NCBI GenBank assembly: GCA_963555705.1
Contig: OY743179.1
Span: 17,926,692-17,990,691 of the forward strand
DNA from: Ligustrum vulgare
Lineage: Eukaryota > Streptophyta > Magnoliopsida > Lamiales > Oleaceae
Direction of reading: 5' to 3'
DNA length: 64,000 nt
Of the stretch, positions 35,996 through 47,427 are shown piece by piece (the stretch's first letter is position 1; every line of letters starts with the position of its first letter). The notes under the pieces were generated by a model. The model saw only the letters and a program-made list of their open reading frames with translations, made no database searches and was not told the origin of the DNA. The translations under genes and the position numbers were made by a program.

Positions 35996-37614
35996 ATTTT
36001 TCTAATTTATTTTTATACACTTATTACTTCAGTTACTTGGCACAAAAGATAATAGGAAATTAGGCCCTAGATGATTTTTATTTTGAAACGCCACCACTCC
36101 ACCACCACCCAACCAACCCAAAAATCAACCATTAAAAATCAAAGATGAAATTGCTATAAATTATTTTCAAATTTTGCGGCGTTGATGGCGATGGATTACA
36201 TTGTGTTCGTGGTCGATGATGTCAAGTTTCTTGGGATCTTCTCATTGTTTATTCGTGGTGGTTGAAGTGATGATGGTAATTGTGGGGTGATCGTGGACGG
36301 TGATTAAATCCAAAGCAAAAGTGACCGGTTCAACATTGTTAAAGACTAAAGTTGCTAATTATATACCGCTCACATTCGTGATTAGTGCGTCTCTAATAAA
36401 CTCGACAAAAAGTTGAAAATATTATTAAACTTGTCTCTAATCCACCTTTGTCCATATTAGGTTTACAGAGTCAAAAGTAATTGTTGCCCTTGTTTCCATT
36501 TAATCAAACATCTTAGTAAAATCTTCAACATTTAGTTTATTCTAATCATTGTCTTGCCTTCCCAATTTCTTCATAATCCGACCAAATCATTAAACTTGAA
36601 GTGCTAAGTACAGACAATGCCAAATAATTAGAAGAGATTAAGTAAAAAGCCACGCGACATGTTTCATTTATGAAAATTATTATAATTAAAAATTTTGTCC
36701 TATTTGTTTCACTTGTCGATATTCATGCATCGTTGGACGAAGCCTCTCGTTAATTACTCGGTACATTGTATCAGTCTCTCTACTCTCTATAATAATTGAA
36801 GTAAGAATTTATTGTTAATAATTCTTATCATTTTGTCACACTATTGGTCACCCAACTTTTACTCGAGTGTTACGTTACTTTATTTTGTTCTTTTTCGGTT
36901 TCTAAAGTTGCATTGTATTTCAGTTGCCTTAAATTGGTGAGTTAAACATTTAATATATTTGTTGAATGTTCGACGTGACATCTGTCCATACTATATTCAT
37001 GTAAGCATAGATTTTTTTTATTAATAATAATAGCCTTAAGTTACGCCACAATTGGTTGCCGACCAAGTTTTAAGTAAGAATTAATTAATGTAGTGTTTCC
37101 TAACGTAATTATTACGATTTATAAACTAATTTATAAACAATACAATTTTTCAAATTACTTTTTAACCATCCAAATTTTCTCTGTCCACTTTTCAACCATA
37201 CATCTTACTTTTTAAACAGTAAAAAAATCGTTTATAAACTGTTACAGTGTTATCGAACAGAGCATATATTGTAACAGTTGGTAGGAAATTAATTGAATTG
37301 TTGATCTTTATGTTTTATAGTTGCCGACATAAAATGAATTTATTAAATAGGTCTACTATCATTTATAAATAGTTATCTTTCTTAGGTTGCCTAATTTGTC
37401 ACATCTTAGTGGGGGGATTATAAACTATTGTAAATATATTTTAATAAAGACGAAATTGTTTTCTTGTTATGTGGGCTGGCCCGACCCGATATAAATTCTT
37501 TGTCATAGGTTTTTTTCTAATCTGACTTGGGATGTGAAATTATGGAATCGTGTTATGTCAAGCTCCATATGATGCGCAACGAGTGGGGGAGGTTTGGCCC
37601 TACACATCTTAACT
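35996..37614. other. Gene-free interval with a family-1 MITE
   Basis: A family-1 copy is at 37094-37262 (ACGATTTATAAACTAATTTA ... GTTTATAAACTGTTACAGTG). A GC-richer stretch at 36090-36330 has no domain. The remainder is AT-rich. Confidence 0.45.
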
Positions 37615-38171
37615 CAACATTTAAACCATCTCCAATCCTGATCTAAAAAAAAGTTGTAAATTAATATTTTCGAAATTACTTTTGCATCTTTATTTACATT
37701 TTGGTGGATCTAAATCAAAATTTTGCTCCAATGAGTAGATGCAATTAAATCCAATTTTTGCAAAAACAATTTAGCTTGTAACTTTTATGTTAATCTATTT
37801 ATTTATTTGTGCATATATAAAAATATTATGAATAAATAGATCTAAAAAAAAATCAAAATTTGGTTAAGAAAAAATATTAAAAAATAAAAAATATGCAAAT
37901 TAATATAAAAATTTAATGTAAATTAATATAATAGATTTAAATTGTATATCTCACATCAATATTTTATGGATTGATAGCTATTTTTGGGTAGAATTTGTTC
38001 CTTTTGAAGATGTAAAAGAATATGCAAATTTACATCTAAATTTATATTTTTGGTTGAAATTTTTAAATACATCTATTTTGATTCCTACCATTGGAGACCA
38101 TTCCGATGACGTAGGGGATGTAAAACACTAAAAAAATTTATTATACATAAAATATTGGAGATGCTCTTACA
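37615..38171. mobile_element. TIR element with CATCTCCAAT ends
   Basis: Left end CATTTAAACCATCTCCAATC, right end ATATTGGAGATGCTCTTAC: an imperfect inverted repeat related to the element at 20412-20922. Inside are several TAGATGCAATTAAATCC / TTTACATCTAAATTTA phrases that pair with each other. Non-coding. Confidence 0.65.
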
Positions 38172-38194
38172 GAGTAGAAGTATTGAGTTTTTGA

Positions 38195-38310
38195 TGCTGG
38201 TAAATCAAGCTGGCTTTCAAAGTTGGACAAATTTTCCAATGTATATTTTGGAAGTGAAAAGGTTCCATGTTGCCTCTACAAACCTAGAAATGATGAAACA
38301 GCATTTAAGT
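38195..38310 (+). pseudogene. Possible BAHD acyltransferase fragment
   Basis: One frame reads QSWTNFPMY and the next, one base over, reads VYFGSEKVPCCLYKP. Together they resemble the SSW..FPxYxxDFGWGKP signature near the end of plant BAHD acyltransferases, with the DFGWG motif degraded to YFGSE and a frameshift between. Only this short stretch matches; nothing upstream or downstream supports a gene. Chance similarity is quite possible. Confidence 0.3.
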
Positions 38311-38854
38311 TATTTAACTACCACGAGAGGGAACATATGATCTCTATCCAAAATCCTATTACACAAAAAAATGGTGAATTTGATTTTATACATGTTATAA
38401 CTTATAACCAGGCGCGAAAAAGCGTGAGCAAAGTGCAGGTGAAATGCGAATCATGAAGAAGCGACAAGACCAAGTTTTAAACTTAAACGCGCCTAAGAAG
38501 TGAGCTTTTTAGAACACTGCAAAATATCATCCACGCCATGACTTGTTTTTAAGACTAAAATCGGTAAAATGCAATGTCTTAGAAAGTTCGCACAAGCCTC
38601 GTTTAAGTGGTGCCTAGGCTTGAAACTCCGGCATAACGTCTTTCCTTAGTTAATGCGCTCAAAAGTAATAAATAAAAACATAGAATATTTAAAATAAAAT
38701 AGTTTCAATGAAAATTGAAAGATTTGAAAATTATATAATTGACTACTATTTGAATTATTAAGTAAATATAGTAACTTATAACTTTATATGTTTGATATGC
38801 ATCATTTTAATTATCAAATAATTTTTAGAATGATTAAAATTTTAAAATGATATT

Positions 38855-39538
38855 TGTTGAGACCAAGCCCAAAAATGAGTACAGTGATCCACCAGCGAAG
38901 GTTCAATAGAGGCCCAATGGACCTTGGCCCATGGCTAAAGCTTAAGATGTCTTCTTGGGTCAATTGACGAGGTGGTACATCACGTGAACTTCTTTAGCCG
39001 AACTGATTTATGACTAGCCTATGTGTTTTATGTTTAGACGGAGGACCTTCTTAATAACAGCTCGGATGAGTGATGGGACAATGGATGGAGTCAGAGATGT
39101 AACTCCGCTTTTATCAAAAAGTGATAGGCGCCCATCCCTACCAAACGTAATAATGATTACTGTCAAAAAGTAAGATCCGCTTCTCCAAAAGCTAGGGTAA
39201 ATACACGTGTAAAGTCCGCCACGTGTCGCGATCCAAAATAACAAATTCCTCTATAAATAGAGCACTTCTCCCGCTTTGTAAAGAGTTAGCAATCTGATAC
39301 TTTGAACTAAATATTTTATTCTCACTCCCTTTTCTCTCTTTTACATACTTACATTTTCGGTACTTAATTTATATTCGCTTGAAATGAGCACTAACTTTGG
39401 CATCGGAGTGCAAACGGGAGCCACCTCGACCCCCTTTGCAAACTGATTGTTTGTCATAGTGCGCAAGAGGTCTACATGTTCAAGAGGGAGGAGCTGAGAC
39501 GTGTTGGTCCAAGGTCCAGCTGGATTTTGTGGTCAACA
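38855..39538 (+). repeat. 5' LTR of gypsy element
   Basis: TG...CA bounded. It contains CTCTATAAATAGAGC at about 39251, a good TATA-box candidate for the element's promoter, and is closely similar to the 3' LTR with a few indels and substitutions. Confidence 0.93.
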
Positions 39539-39658
39539 TTTTGGCGCCGTCTCTGGGAAACCATTCTGCTAACCACGAAAACGCATGATAAAAAGCCACC
39601 CACAGAAAGAAAATCCTGAAAAAGGATGAATAACCCCTTGCAAAAGAGCGGAGAATTA

Positions 39659-39910
39659 CGTGAAACTTTGAAACATAAGTTTATTACCCTTGAAAAAGGC
39701 GTGAAACTTTGGAACATAAGTTTATTACCATTGAAAAAAGCGTGAGACTTTGAAACATAAGTTTATTACCCTTGAAAAAGGCGTGAACTTTGGAACATAA
39801 GTTTATTACCCCTGAAAAAGGCGTGAAACTTTGAAACATAAGTTTATTAACCTTGAAAAAGGGGTGAAACTTTGAAACATAAGTTTATTAACCTTGAAAA
39901 AAGTTTGGAG
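39659..39910 (+). repeat. Six-copy ~41-bp leader repeat
   Basis: The unit GTGAAACTTTGAAACATAAG-TTTATTACCCTTGAAAAAGGC is present six times, with ACATAAGTTTATTA starting near 39673, 39713, 39756, 39797, 39837 and 39878 (period 40-43 bp). It lies between the primer site and gag, the region that normally holds packaging signals. Confidence 0.92.
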
Positions 39911-39972
39911 CTTTGAGATAAAAGTTCACTTATCTTTGAAAGAAAAGATAAAATCAAGAAACGGTTCTGAAC

Positions 39973-41520
39973 ATGAATGAAAGCGACGGTTCTCGTAGGA
40001 GTAGAAATGACCAACACTGCGAGGAAGAGGCCCCTCAGAGGCCTCATGAGAATGCAAACGAGGAAATGACCCAACCTAACCTTTCGCACCGGCACCGAAA
40101 CCGCCGCTTGCTGCGAGACATGACTCGCATGGCAGCCCAAATGCTGGAAATGCAAAAACAGCAGATTGAACCAACTGCCGCGATGAATGCCTACAAGGCT
40201 AGAGGGTATGTTATGAACGAGCCCATGATGCCCCCGCAATATTCACAGCCACATTACTCACCATCCGATGCGGCTACTGCCTCCTACTATTATCAAGATC
40301 TGCAGGCATATGCCGAGGTGGAATCCGTGCCTCTCTACGCAGAAGGCCCGGAGCATGAAGTACCTGAAGAACAAGACCAACCCCCAGTTAGACACAGGGA
40401 GGCTTCGCCCTCAAAATCTGGCAGTGTCTTTAGTCGAATAAGAGGGTTATTCAGATGCAAGCGAGGGGGTCGGACTGACCAAGGTCAGCGCCATGCAGCT
40501 AAGCCTAGAAATAGGCGAGAGCGACGCGCTGAAGAAGCCCTGTCGCAAAGCCAAATGCATAGAGGCCGGCATGACATAGGGGCAGAAAAATTAGCCCCCA
40601 CACATGAGCCTAGGAATAGGCAGAAAAGGAGAGCAGAAGCAGCTTGGACCAAATCTCGTAATGATCTTCCGACCTTCGAAAGGTCAAACTATGGGCGAGT
40701 TTTGCCACCACAAAGACAGGAGTACGCTCCACCGCCCTACGACCAACACCATGACCAGATGTATTCTGGTCATGACGAGAACAGTGAATTGCCATCATAC
40801 GAGCTAGATGACGAAGAGGAAATAAGCCCCTTCACGGAGGGCATTCGTAGGTGCCCAGTGCCTCATGACTTTGAAATGCCAGAAATAACAAAGTATTCTG
40901 GCCGAGATGACCCTGAAGATCACCTGTTAAACTTCCGCGCTAGCATGGAAATAGCCGGAACCACTCCGGCACTGAAATGCAAGGCCTTTGCTTTAACCCT
41001 GGAGGGAAGTGCGATACGATGGTACAAAAAACTCCCTCCTGGTAGCATCCACAGTTGGAGAGATTTGAAGGCAGCATTTAAAAATGGCTTTGTTTCCTCC
41101 AGGCCTGGCCAGCTCCCACTCCAACGCTTTCAGGACTTAAGGCAAGGAAGGGAGGAATTTCTGAAGAGTTACCTAGCCCGGTTCACTGAAGAGATGCGCA
41201 TTTGTGAGAACACCACTGAGGTGGAGATATTTTCCGCATTAAAAGGAGGGCTAGATATGACGAGCATGTTTTGGAGGGATGTCCGAAGAAGAAAGTCGAG
41301 GGATTACAATGCCCTGGTAGATCTAATGAAGGAAGAGATCGTCTCAGAAGAAATGGCTAGGGCCAGAGACAATCATCCTCAAGGGAGATATAATCTTGGG
41401 TATCCTAATGAAGCGAACCTCAGGAAAGGAGTGAATAAGGATAGGTTCGGCAGTAACCGAAGTGGAGCGCCACGTCCATTTCCAGGAATCAGGTCCAGCT
41501 ATGCAACAGAGATCACGTAA
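39973..41520 (+). CDS. Retrotransposon Gag, gypsy type
   Basis: Open for 515 residues from an ATG after the leader repeats. Residues 1-280 are charged, low-complexity and Arg/Gln/Tyr-rich. The gag domain follows at about 295-470: FEMPEITKYSGRDDPEDHL, then LTLEGSAIRWYKKLPPGSI, SWRDLKAAFKNGF, and LPLQRFQDLRQGREEFLKSY. Gag forms the cytoplasmic particle that packages element RNA. The frame is uninterrupted, unlike the rest of the element, which suggests either recent insertion or selection on gag for mobilisation in trans. The reading stops at TAA before the zinc-knuckle-like region; whether that stop is original cannot be told. Confidence 0.9.
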   Translation: MNESDGSRRSRNDQHCEEEAPQRPHENANEEMTQPNLSHRHRNRRLLRDMTRMAAQMLEMQKQQIEPTAAMNAYKARGYVMNEPMMPPQYSQPHYSPSDAATASYYYQDLQAYAEVESVPLYAEGPEHEVPEEQDQPPVRHREASPSKSGSVFSRIRGLFRCKRGGRTDQGQRHAAKPRNRRERRAEEALSQSQMHRGRHDIGAEKLAPTHEPRNRQKRRAEAAWTKSRNDLPTFERSNYGRVLPPQRQEYAPPPYDQHHDQMYSGHDENSELPSYELDDEEEISPFTEGIRRCPVPHDFEMPEITKYSGRDDPEDHLLNFRASMEIAGTTPALKCKAFALTLEGSAIRWYKKLPPGSIHSWRDLKAAFKNGFVSSRPGQLPLQRFQDLRQGREEFLKSYLARFTEEMRICENTTEVEIFSALKGGLDMTSMFWRDVRRRKSRDYNALVDLMKEEIVSEEMARARDNHPQGRYNLGYPNEANLRKGVNKDRFGSNRSGAPRPFPGIRSSYATEIT

Positions 41521-41610
41521 GCTATCCCTAACTTGCACTCTAACGCTCCCTCTCAGAATCCCTCCATGGCTCAAGGAAGAATGTAAAGCAGCCAAAGTGG
41601 AAAATAGCCC

Positions 41611-42260
41611 GTGATTGGGGCTTACTGCGCCTACCACAGGTCTTATGGCCACGTAACGGAAGATTGTAGGGAAATCCACATGTTATCGGACAAAAAGGCA
41701 CACAGAAGAAGGGGAAGTGATTTCTCTCCTGACAAGGGGAAAACACAAAAATCAGGTAGTCAAAAGTTCAACCGAGCTGACATGCGAGCTCCATGGAAGA
41801 ACCCAACCAAAGAAAGGATTGACAGTCGACAAAGAGACAGGAGCAAGGGTTAGGATGACTCCTCGGCACGTGCTAAAGATACAAGATAACCACATATGCT
41901 TGCAAATGATCCTCCGATTCGTGAAATCGACACAATATTGGGAGGCCCCCATCCAGGTGGAAGCACAAATAACTCCCAGAAGAGATATATCAGAGAGGCC
42001 AAGCAACCCGCTAACGTGAATTATCACATCCATTCACATCCTGTTGGGATGCCTCGGACATAATCTATCACCTTCACCCAAGACGACGCTATTGGGGTAC
42101 ACTTTCCGCATAATGATGCATTGGTTATCAGGGTAGTGGTGGCTCGGAATGGGTTGTCACAAATGATGGTGGATGATGGTGCCTTAGTAAACGTAATTTA
42201 CGGAGTAACTTTGATAAGATGGGGATTAGCACCCCCACTCATTCCAGTTCCAGATCCAAT
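41611..42260 (+). pseudogene. Zinc-knuckle-like and protease remnant of gypsy pol
   Basis: Frames at 41611-41853 read CAYHRSYGHVTEDCREI, a CxxH..H..C-type knuckle of gypsy elements. At about 42121-42215 the frame reads VVVARNGLSQMMVDDGALVN, corresponding to the retroviral-type aspartic protease, with DDG where DTG or DSG is usual. Several frame changes lie between. Nothing downstream continues pol. Confidence 0.7.
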
Positions 42261-42816
42261 ATATGGGTGCACCAATCGAACCCCTTCTGGAATCCTGAAT
42301 TTCGCTGAAGCTCCAGCCAAATCAACCCCCCGAATTTTCGTGGCAATCTCACTGCTTTCCCAAGACTCTGGATTTGGATCAGGGTCTACATGATACCCTG
42401 ACATTTTATTTATCAGGTCTACCCAACTTTCAACATGGGCTATTTCCTCCTCAGAAAGCCCCAGCTCCTCCCTATGTGCCCTAAAGGGGGCCCTAATAAT
42501 TAATCCAAGGTCCTGGTGACCGGAAGAAGAGCCCACTGCCTCTCCTCTTTCCAAATCCCTGTCCCGCTTGCTTCGAAGCTCCTGCAAAGAAGCCTCTTCC
42601 TTGGATGATAGATGAGCCATGTAGCTCTGGTCCTTTTTCTTCTTCACTGTCAAAATCATCCAAATAAATTATATCACTGCGTTTCCTATTCCTCCTCTTA
42701 ATCTGCTCCCTAAAGAAGTGGAAGCTAAAAATCGACAAAGACAATGGGCAGAAACCTTTGACAGGAATCGCCATTGCCAACAGTTCCTGTGAACCCGTTC
42801 CCCCAACTATTTCCAT
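42198..42816 (-). CDS. Antisense ORF inside the gypsy element
   Basis: Two overlapping minus-strand frames join across one shift in a poly-A/G run near 42645: 42816-42645 (MEIVGGTGSQELLAMAIPVK... IIYLDDFDSEEEK) and about 42645-42198 (DQSYMAHLSSKEEASLQELR ... ELGLSEEEIAHVESWVD). The protein is charged and has the composition of a real coding region, with GC content higher than flanking DNA. No domain is recognised. Antisense or extra ORFs between pol and the 3' LTR are known in some plant gypsy lineages (for example Tat/Retand). It could be such an ORF or captured host sequence. The downstream end overlaps the sense protease remnant, so part may be shadow. Confidence 0.5.
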
Positions 42817-42829
42817 TTATTCTTAAAAA

Positions 42830-43667
42830 TGGGCCAGACTCACCAAAAGGAAAACAAAATGCAAAACAAAATTTTTAAACCCACACTCGAACATTAGAAA
42901 TAAAAAAAGAGGTTTTCTTTGCACTCACAAATGAAAAGAAATTTACCTTAAAAAATGGACGATCAAGATTGTATACTCGGAGCGAAGAACACGCCAATGA
43001 AGAGTGTAGAACGATAGGGATGAGTTGCTATGTAAAAAACTCTTGAAGAGATACTGAAAGACCTTGAAGAGATACTGAAAGACTTGCAATAATGGAAGAG
43101 ACGCTGCAACTTCTTGCAAGAGACGCTACTCAATAAACCAAAACCCTTGGTCTTTGAGCCGCATAATTAACACGGGTAACCAACGTCTCTTGGGGGATGG
43201 ATTAATCAAAGCGCCAACTGTCAAAAGAAGGGAGAAAACCGTTCAGTTAGCATAATGGGCGCCACGCGCGGAGAGATGTCACCTCTCATTCCTTTCATGC
43301 TTCTTGGGAACCGATATTAGTAGCCTCCCTTTATATTAAATGCGCCGCCTAAGAAACATGCTAGTATAATTCCAACTTTTACCTGAGAAGTAAAATGGGA
43401 ATAGAAGGTCGGCCTTACTTTGAATCCGAGCTCCCCCTAAGGAATGTCATTACGAGCCTTAAGCTTGCAGCGTCATATGATAATTCCCAGCTGACAGATG
43501 GCGGAATAACTATAAAATATATTGGATGTAACAGATAACGAAGTTCGAGCAAGACCGCAATCCCATAGCAGCATAATTACAGAACGCTATCAGAACAAAG
43601 TTAGTGCTTCGAACATATAACAAATCATATCCACCCATGAAGGACCACATCGGATTTGAGGGACTAG
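42830..43667 (+). other. 3' untranslated part of gypsy element
   Basis: Non-coding. It contains a 23-bp direct repeat (CTTGAAGAGATACTGAAAGA at about 43043 and 43064) and two further AGAGACGCT copies, and ends in the purine tract before the 3' LTR. Confidence 0.6.
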
Positions 43668-44331
43668 TGTTGAGACCAAGCCCAAAAAGGAGTACAGTGA
43701 TCCACCAGCGAAGGTCCAATAGAGGCCCAATGGACCTTGGCTAAAGCTTAAGATGTCTTCTTGGGTCAATTGCCGAGGTGGTACAGCACGTGAACTTCTT
43801 TAGCCGAACTGGTTTATGACTAGCCGAGGTGTTTTATATTTAGACGGAGGACCTCCTTAATAACAGCTCGGATGAGTGATAGGACAATGGATGGAGTCAG
43901 AGATGTGACGCCGCCTTTATCAAAAAGTGACAGACACTCATCCCCTACCAAACGTAGCAATGATTACTGTCAAAAAGTAAGATTCGCTTCTCCAAAAGTT
44001 AGGATAAATACACGTGTAAAGTCCGCCACAACAACAAATTCCTCTATAAATAGAACACTCCTCCCACTTTGTAAAGGGTTAGCAATCTAATACTCTGAAC
44101 TAAATATTTTATTCTCACTCCCTTTTCTCTCTTTTACACACTTATATTTTCCGCACTCAATTTTTATTCGTTTGAAATGAGCACTGACTTTGGTATCGGA
44201 GTGCAAACGGGAGCCACCTCTGCCCCCTTTGCAAACTGATTGTTTGTCACAGTGCGCAGGTGGTCCACGTGTTCAAGATGAATGAGCTGAGACGTTTTGG
44301 TCCAAGGTCCAGTCGAATTTTGTGGTCAACA
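43668..44331 (+). repeat. 3' LTR of gypsy element
   Basis: Same ends as the 5' LTR. Compared with it, there is a short deletion near 43740 (CCCATGG absent) and another near 44028 (GTGTCGCGATCC absent), plus scattered substitutions. Confidence 0.93.
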
Positions 44332-44873
44332 ATATTAAAAATATGAAATCGTTTTTTATGCTTAGACCTCGTCTAAGCTCGTAAAACTTGAAGCTTGCCC
44401 TCTACGTCTAGTCACTCTTTATACTTTTTAGAGCACTAATAAATTGACAATACTATCCGAAAAAATATTCGCGATTTTCCTTTTTAAGATATTTTACAGA
44501 CTTTCACACTAGTTTCTCCACTTTATTTTTACTTTTTTAAATTATTAAGAAGGCTCCCTCAGAGTTGTGTAAAGTATTTCCATTTACTTGAGTCATCTTT
44601 GGTGGAAACTTTGATAGTTGAATTGGATTCATTCATAATTGTCTAGAAAACCAAAAAAGCTAAGACATCGGAAGACAAGGAGTTGTTTTCGTATAAATTC
44701 AATGCTCTATGTTTGTCTGAGTTCGACATTATTGAATATGTTATAAGAGAAATAGAACCCAAATTTAAATAGATGTATTTGAGACATAACATGACCCCTA
44801 ATTGAACCGAGACCAGAATAATGTTGCGAGTAGCATTAATAAATGGGACAATTGTCGTGGAAATGCATCTCAT

Positions 44874-45101
44874 CCAAACATAATGAAGTCCTCTATGCGT
44901 GTATCTGTGAATGAATTCCAAGCATTTTAGAGCTAGCCTGGGCTCCATTAGTACGGGTGTGTTCTTTAAAATTTAATTTGGAATGTTCCAAACATAATGA
45001 AGTCCTCTATGTGTGTATCTGTGAATGAATTCCAAGCATTTTAGAGCTAGCCTGGGCTCCATTAGTACGGGTGTGTTCTTTAAAATTTAATTTGGAATGT
45101 T
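44874..45101. repeat. 114-bp tandem duplication
   Basis: CCAAACATAATGAAGTCCTC at 44874 begins a 114-bp unit ending GGAATGTT at 44987; the next copy is 44988-45101. I see a single difference (ATGCGTG/ATGTGTG). The unit includes the first ~33 bp of the MITE at 45069, so duplication followed the MITE insertion and is recent. Confidence 0.95.
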
Positions 45102-45257
45102 TTGTGTCAAATCAAGGAATTGAAATTATTTGTTGATTTATTTGTGTTTTCTAGGTAAGATGAAGAGTTAAAAATTGGAGAGAGAAAATGTAGTATGAAA
45201 AATTGTGTAAATTAAATTTTTGTAATGATGGCAAATTAAATTTTAAAGAACACACCC
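45069..45257. mobile_element. MITE with 26-bp perfect inverted ends
   Basis: GGGTGTGTTCTTTAAAATTT (continuing AATTTG) at the left has an exact inverse at the right end, closing AAGAACACACCC. TAC flanks both sides (45066-45068, 45258-45260). 189 bp with the family-1 interior (GAGAGAAAATGTAGTATGAA). It is the best-preserved family-1 member in the window. Confidence 0.9.
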
Positions 45258-45260
45258 TAC

Positions 45261-45756
45261 AGCATATTGACAGAAATAGCATTAAAAAGCTGAGAGAAGT
45301 AAACATAGCACTCTTTGGTGGACGGCTAGTTTTAGTTTAGTAGATTAAGGTGCAGACGAAATGCTTGAACTCACAATGACTAATAAATAATAATGATTTT
45401 AGCCTCATAAATAAGGTATGGCTTTCCACAAGCTTTGCTTTGAGTGTAGAATCACATAAAAAATTACATGTAGAAAAATGTGTAAAATATCAGAAAATTA
45501 ACACAACTATTTCTGCCCCTAATTTTATCGATCAGTATATATATGTAAAAGTCTTAAGAAACATAGGAATTTCAATTAATAATTCAGAGGTTGTCTGGTA
45601 CAAGAGACTTTCTGTTTTTCTGTTAAATTAGATGGTGTGGTCAAAAAATAGAATAGGCATGAGCCACGAGAATACACAGTTAGGCAAGTCCCCCCCCCCC
45701 CCCACAAAAAAAAATGGTAAATAGTACAACTTCAGATGGGGATCCTACCTATGAGG
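45261..45756. other. Interval downstream of the ATXR6-like gene
   Basis: No gene. A C15 tract lies at about 45690-45704. The end of this interval should include the 3' UTR of the minus-strand gene that stops at 45757. Confidence 0.5.
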
Positions 45757-46162
45757 TCAGACGAAATGCTGAGTTGGGTATTCGTTCTCATATCCATTGT
45801 AGTCATAATACAATCTCTCTCCCCTTCGGATGTCTCTGCTTGCGATCAGTAGTGTCCGACACTCCCCATTGACGTCGAATCTCACGCATTTTACATTCTG
45901 CTTCTTCTTCCCATCCCTGCACCACAAGACAATACATCAACCCCCTTTTTGATATCTTTCACACTTGAAATAATAATGAAGCCCGGTTCGTAATATGGTT
46001 CTAGGATTCAAATTGCCAATTCCGTTACCTTTCGTCGTTGACAAGTGATTGATGTTCTTATACGGTTGTCCAGTGCTATGGGACACAGGTAAGTACTTAC
46101 ATTATATAAACTCGGATCAATGATCATTCAGATTATTGGCAAGTTGGATTAAATACTAATAA

Positions 46163-46300
46163 GCCTCCGTTTGGTAAACCGTAAACTTGTTTATAGTTTA
46201 TAAACAACATATTTTTCCAAATCACTTTTAACTACATATTTTACCATGAAAACGTCACATTCTTTGTTTATAAACAAAAAACAGTTTATCAAACATAGGC
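46163..46300. mobile_element. Family-1 MITE in intron 5 of the ATXR6-type gene
   Basis: GCCTCCGTTTGGTAAAC at the left, GTTTATCAAACATAGGC at the right (inverse, three to four mismatches); flanks TAA (46160-46162) and TAG (46301-46303). Confidence 0.8.
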
Positions 46301-47032
46301 TAGACTGTATGAAATAAAAGAAGTTAAAAGTGTCGTGTGATTTGTCACTGCATACAAAACTTGCACTTCAAGATTTATTATACTTTGGCCGTGACTACAA
46401 ACTGGCAAGTTTAACGTGAACAAATCAGAAAACCAAGTTTTATAAGAGGATTGACATACGGTGTATGATTGTTGATCCCATTAATAAATCGAGCAATATT
46501 ACTGCGTTTGTCCGGGCAGATGACTAGGCTTTTTGAAGGATCGGCAGTGTAGAGTAGAGTCATCATGCTGTCTCCATCATCCCTTTCACGATTCTTCAAG
46601 TAATCAACATCTCCAACGTATTCTGTAATTATTGTTAAATCTCTTATACATTTATCTGCTTCCACTGTGAATCTTTTACAATCGAATAAGAAATTAGAAC
46701 AAGTATCCAAAATAATGACAATAAAATTTCTCGTAAAGAACAATTAAACAACTTTGTACTTACCCTTCTAGGGGATCAAATACAACCATGAGCGGCGGCC
46801 ATTCCCCTCGTTCCATCATATTCTTGCACAGACTCAAGGTTTCTGCATCTTCTTTTGATAAAACCTATAGATACAGGTTTCATGCAATGTTTTAACATGT
46901 TCAAATTGGCAATCACACCTCTCATCGAGAATCAATCAGCAAAATAAAAGATAAAAACTCTCTTTATGGGACTTGGTATATGATGATGTACTTTGTGGTG
47001 TAACAAGAACATTCATGAAAGATGATATTTTC

Positions 47033-47427
47033 TGTTGGAAGTTTTTGCTATTTTCCGTGAGGTTCCGAAGTGGTCCACATAATTCCATTTTGAGGAGTGT
47101 GGATATTATCCACAATGATCAGTAACTGCTCCTCGGTAACTGCCCATTTCCCACACGACGCAAACCGAACTCGATGATGGCAGGGTTTATATAAAAGGCG
47201 TTGGTTCATTCGGTTTTGGTCCCTAAGTCTACTTTCTCATTCAGATTCAATATACACCATCAACAAAAGAGAGAGCGAGGACTTAGAAGATCTTAACCCC
47301 GGAAATCAGAAGGAAAACCTTGACAGAGCAAGCATCAATGGCTGGAGGTATGTTTGGTCCTTCATTTCCGCATTCGATCTAAGTGCTTATTGTATATGGC
47401 AGGTTTAGATCGCATTAAGTTCTTACA
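47033..47427 (+). repeat. 5' LTR of intronic copia element
   Basis: TG...CA bounded with TTTATATAAAAGGCG (about 47187) as TATA-like sequence. It preserves the uninterrupted GCGTTGG site at which the 3' LTR carries its insert. Confidence 0.95.

Larger units (their letters stand above)
38855..44331 (+). mobile_element. Ty3/gypsy-type LTR retrotransposon, pol deleted
   Basis: The element has two LTRs (38855-39538, 684 bp; 43668-44331, 664 bp), both opening TGTTGAGACCAAGCCC and closing TGTGGTCAACA, and a perfect 5-bp TSD, ATATT, at 38850-38854 and 44332-44336. The primer site TGGCGCCGTCTCTGGG (39542-39557) follows the 5' LTR and a purine tract (GATTTGAGGGACTAG, 43653-43667) precedes the 3' LTR. 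Gag is open; only a zinc-knuckle-like and a protease remnant follow, and no reverse transcriptase, RNase H or integrase is present. An antisense ORF fills part of the gap. It is therefore a non-autonomous derivative that could only move with help from a full-length relative. Confidence 0.93.

Noticed and set aside
39847..40239. 130-aa minus-strand ORF
   Set aside because: Antisense shadow of the gypsy gag start and leader repeats.
43872..44090. 72-aa + strand ORF
   Set aside because: It lies in the gypsy 3' LTR and corresponds to interrupted sequence in the 5' LTR.
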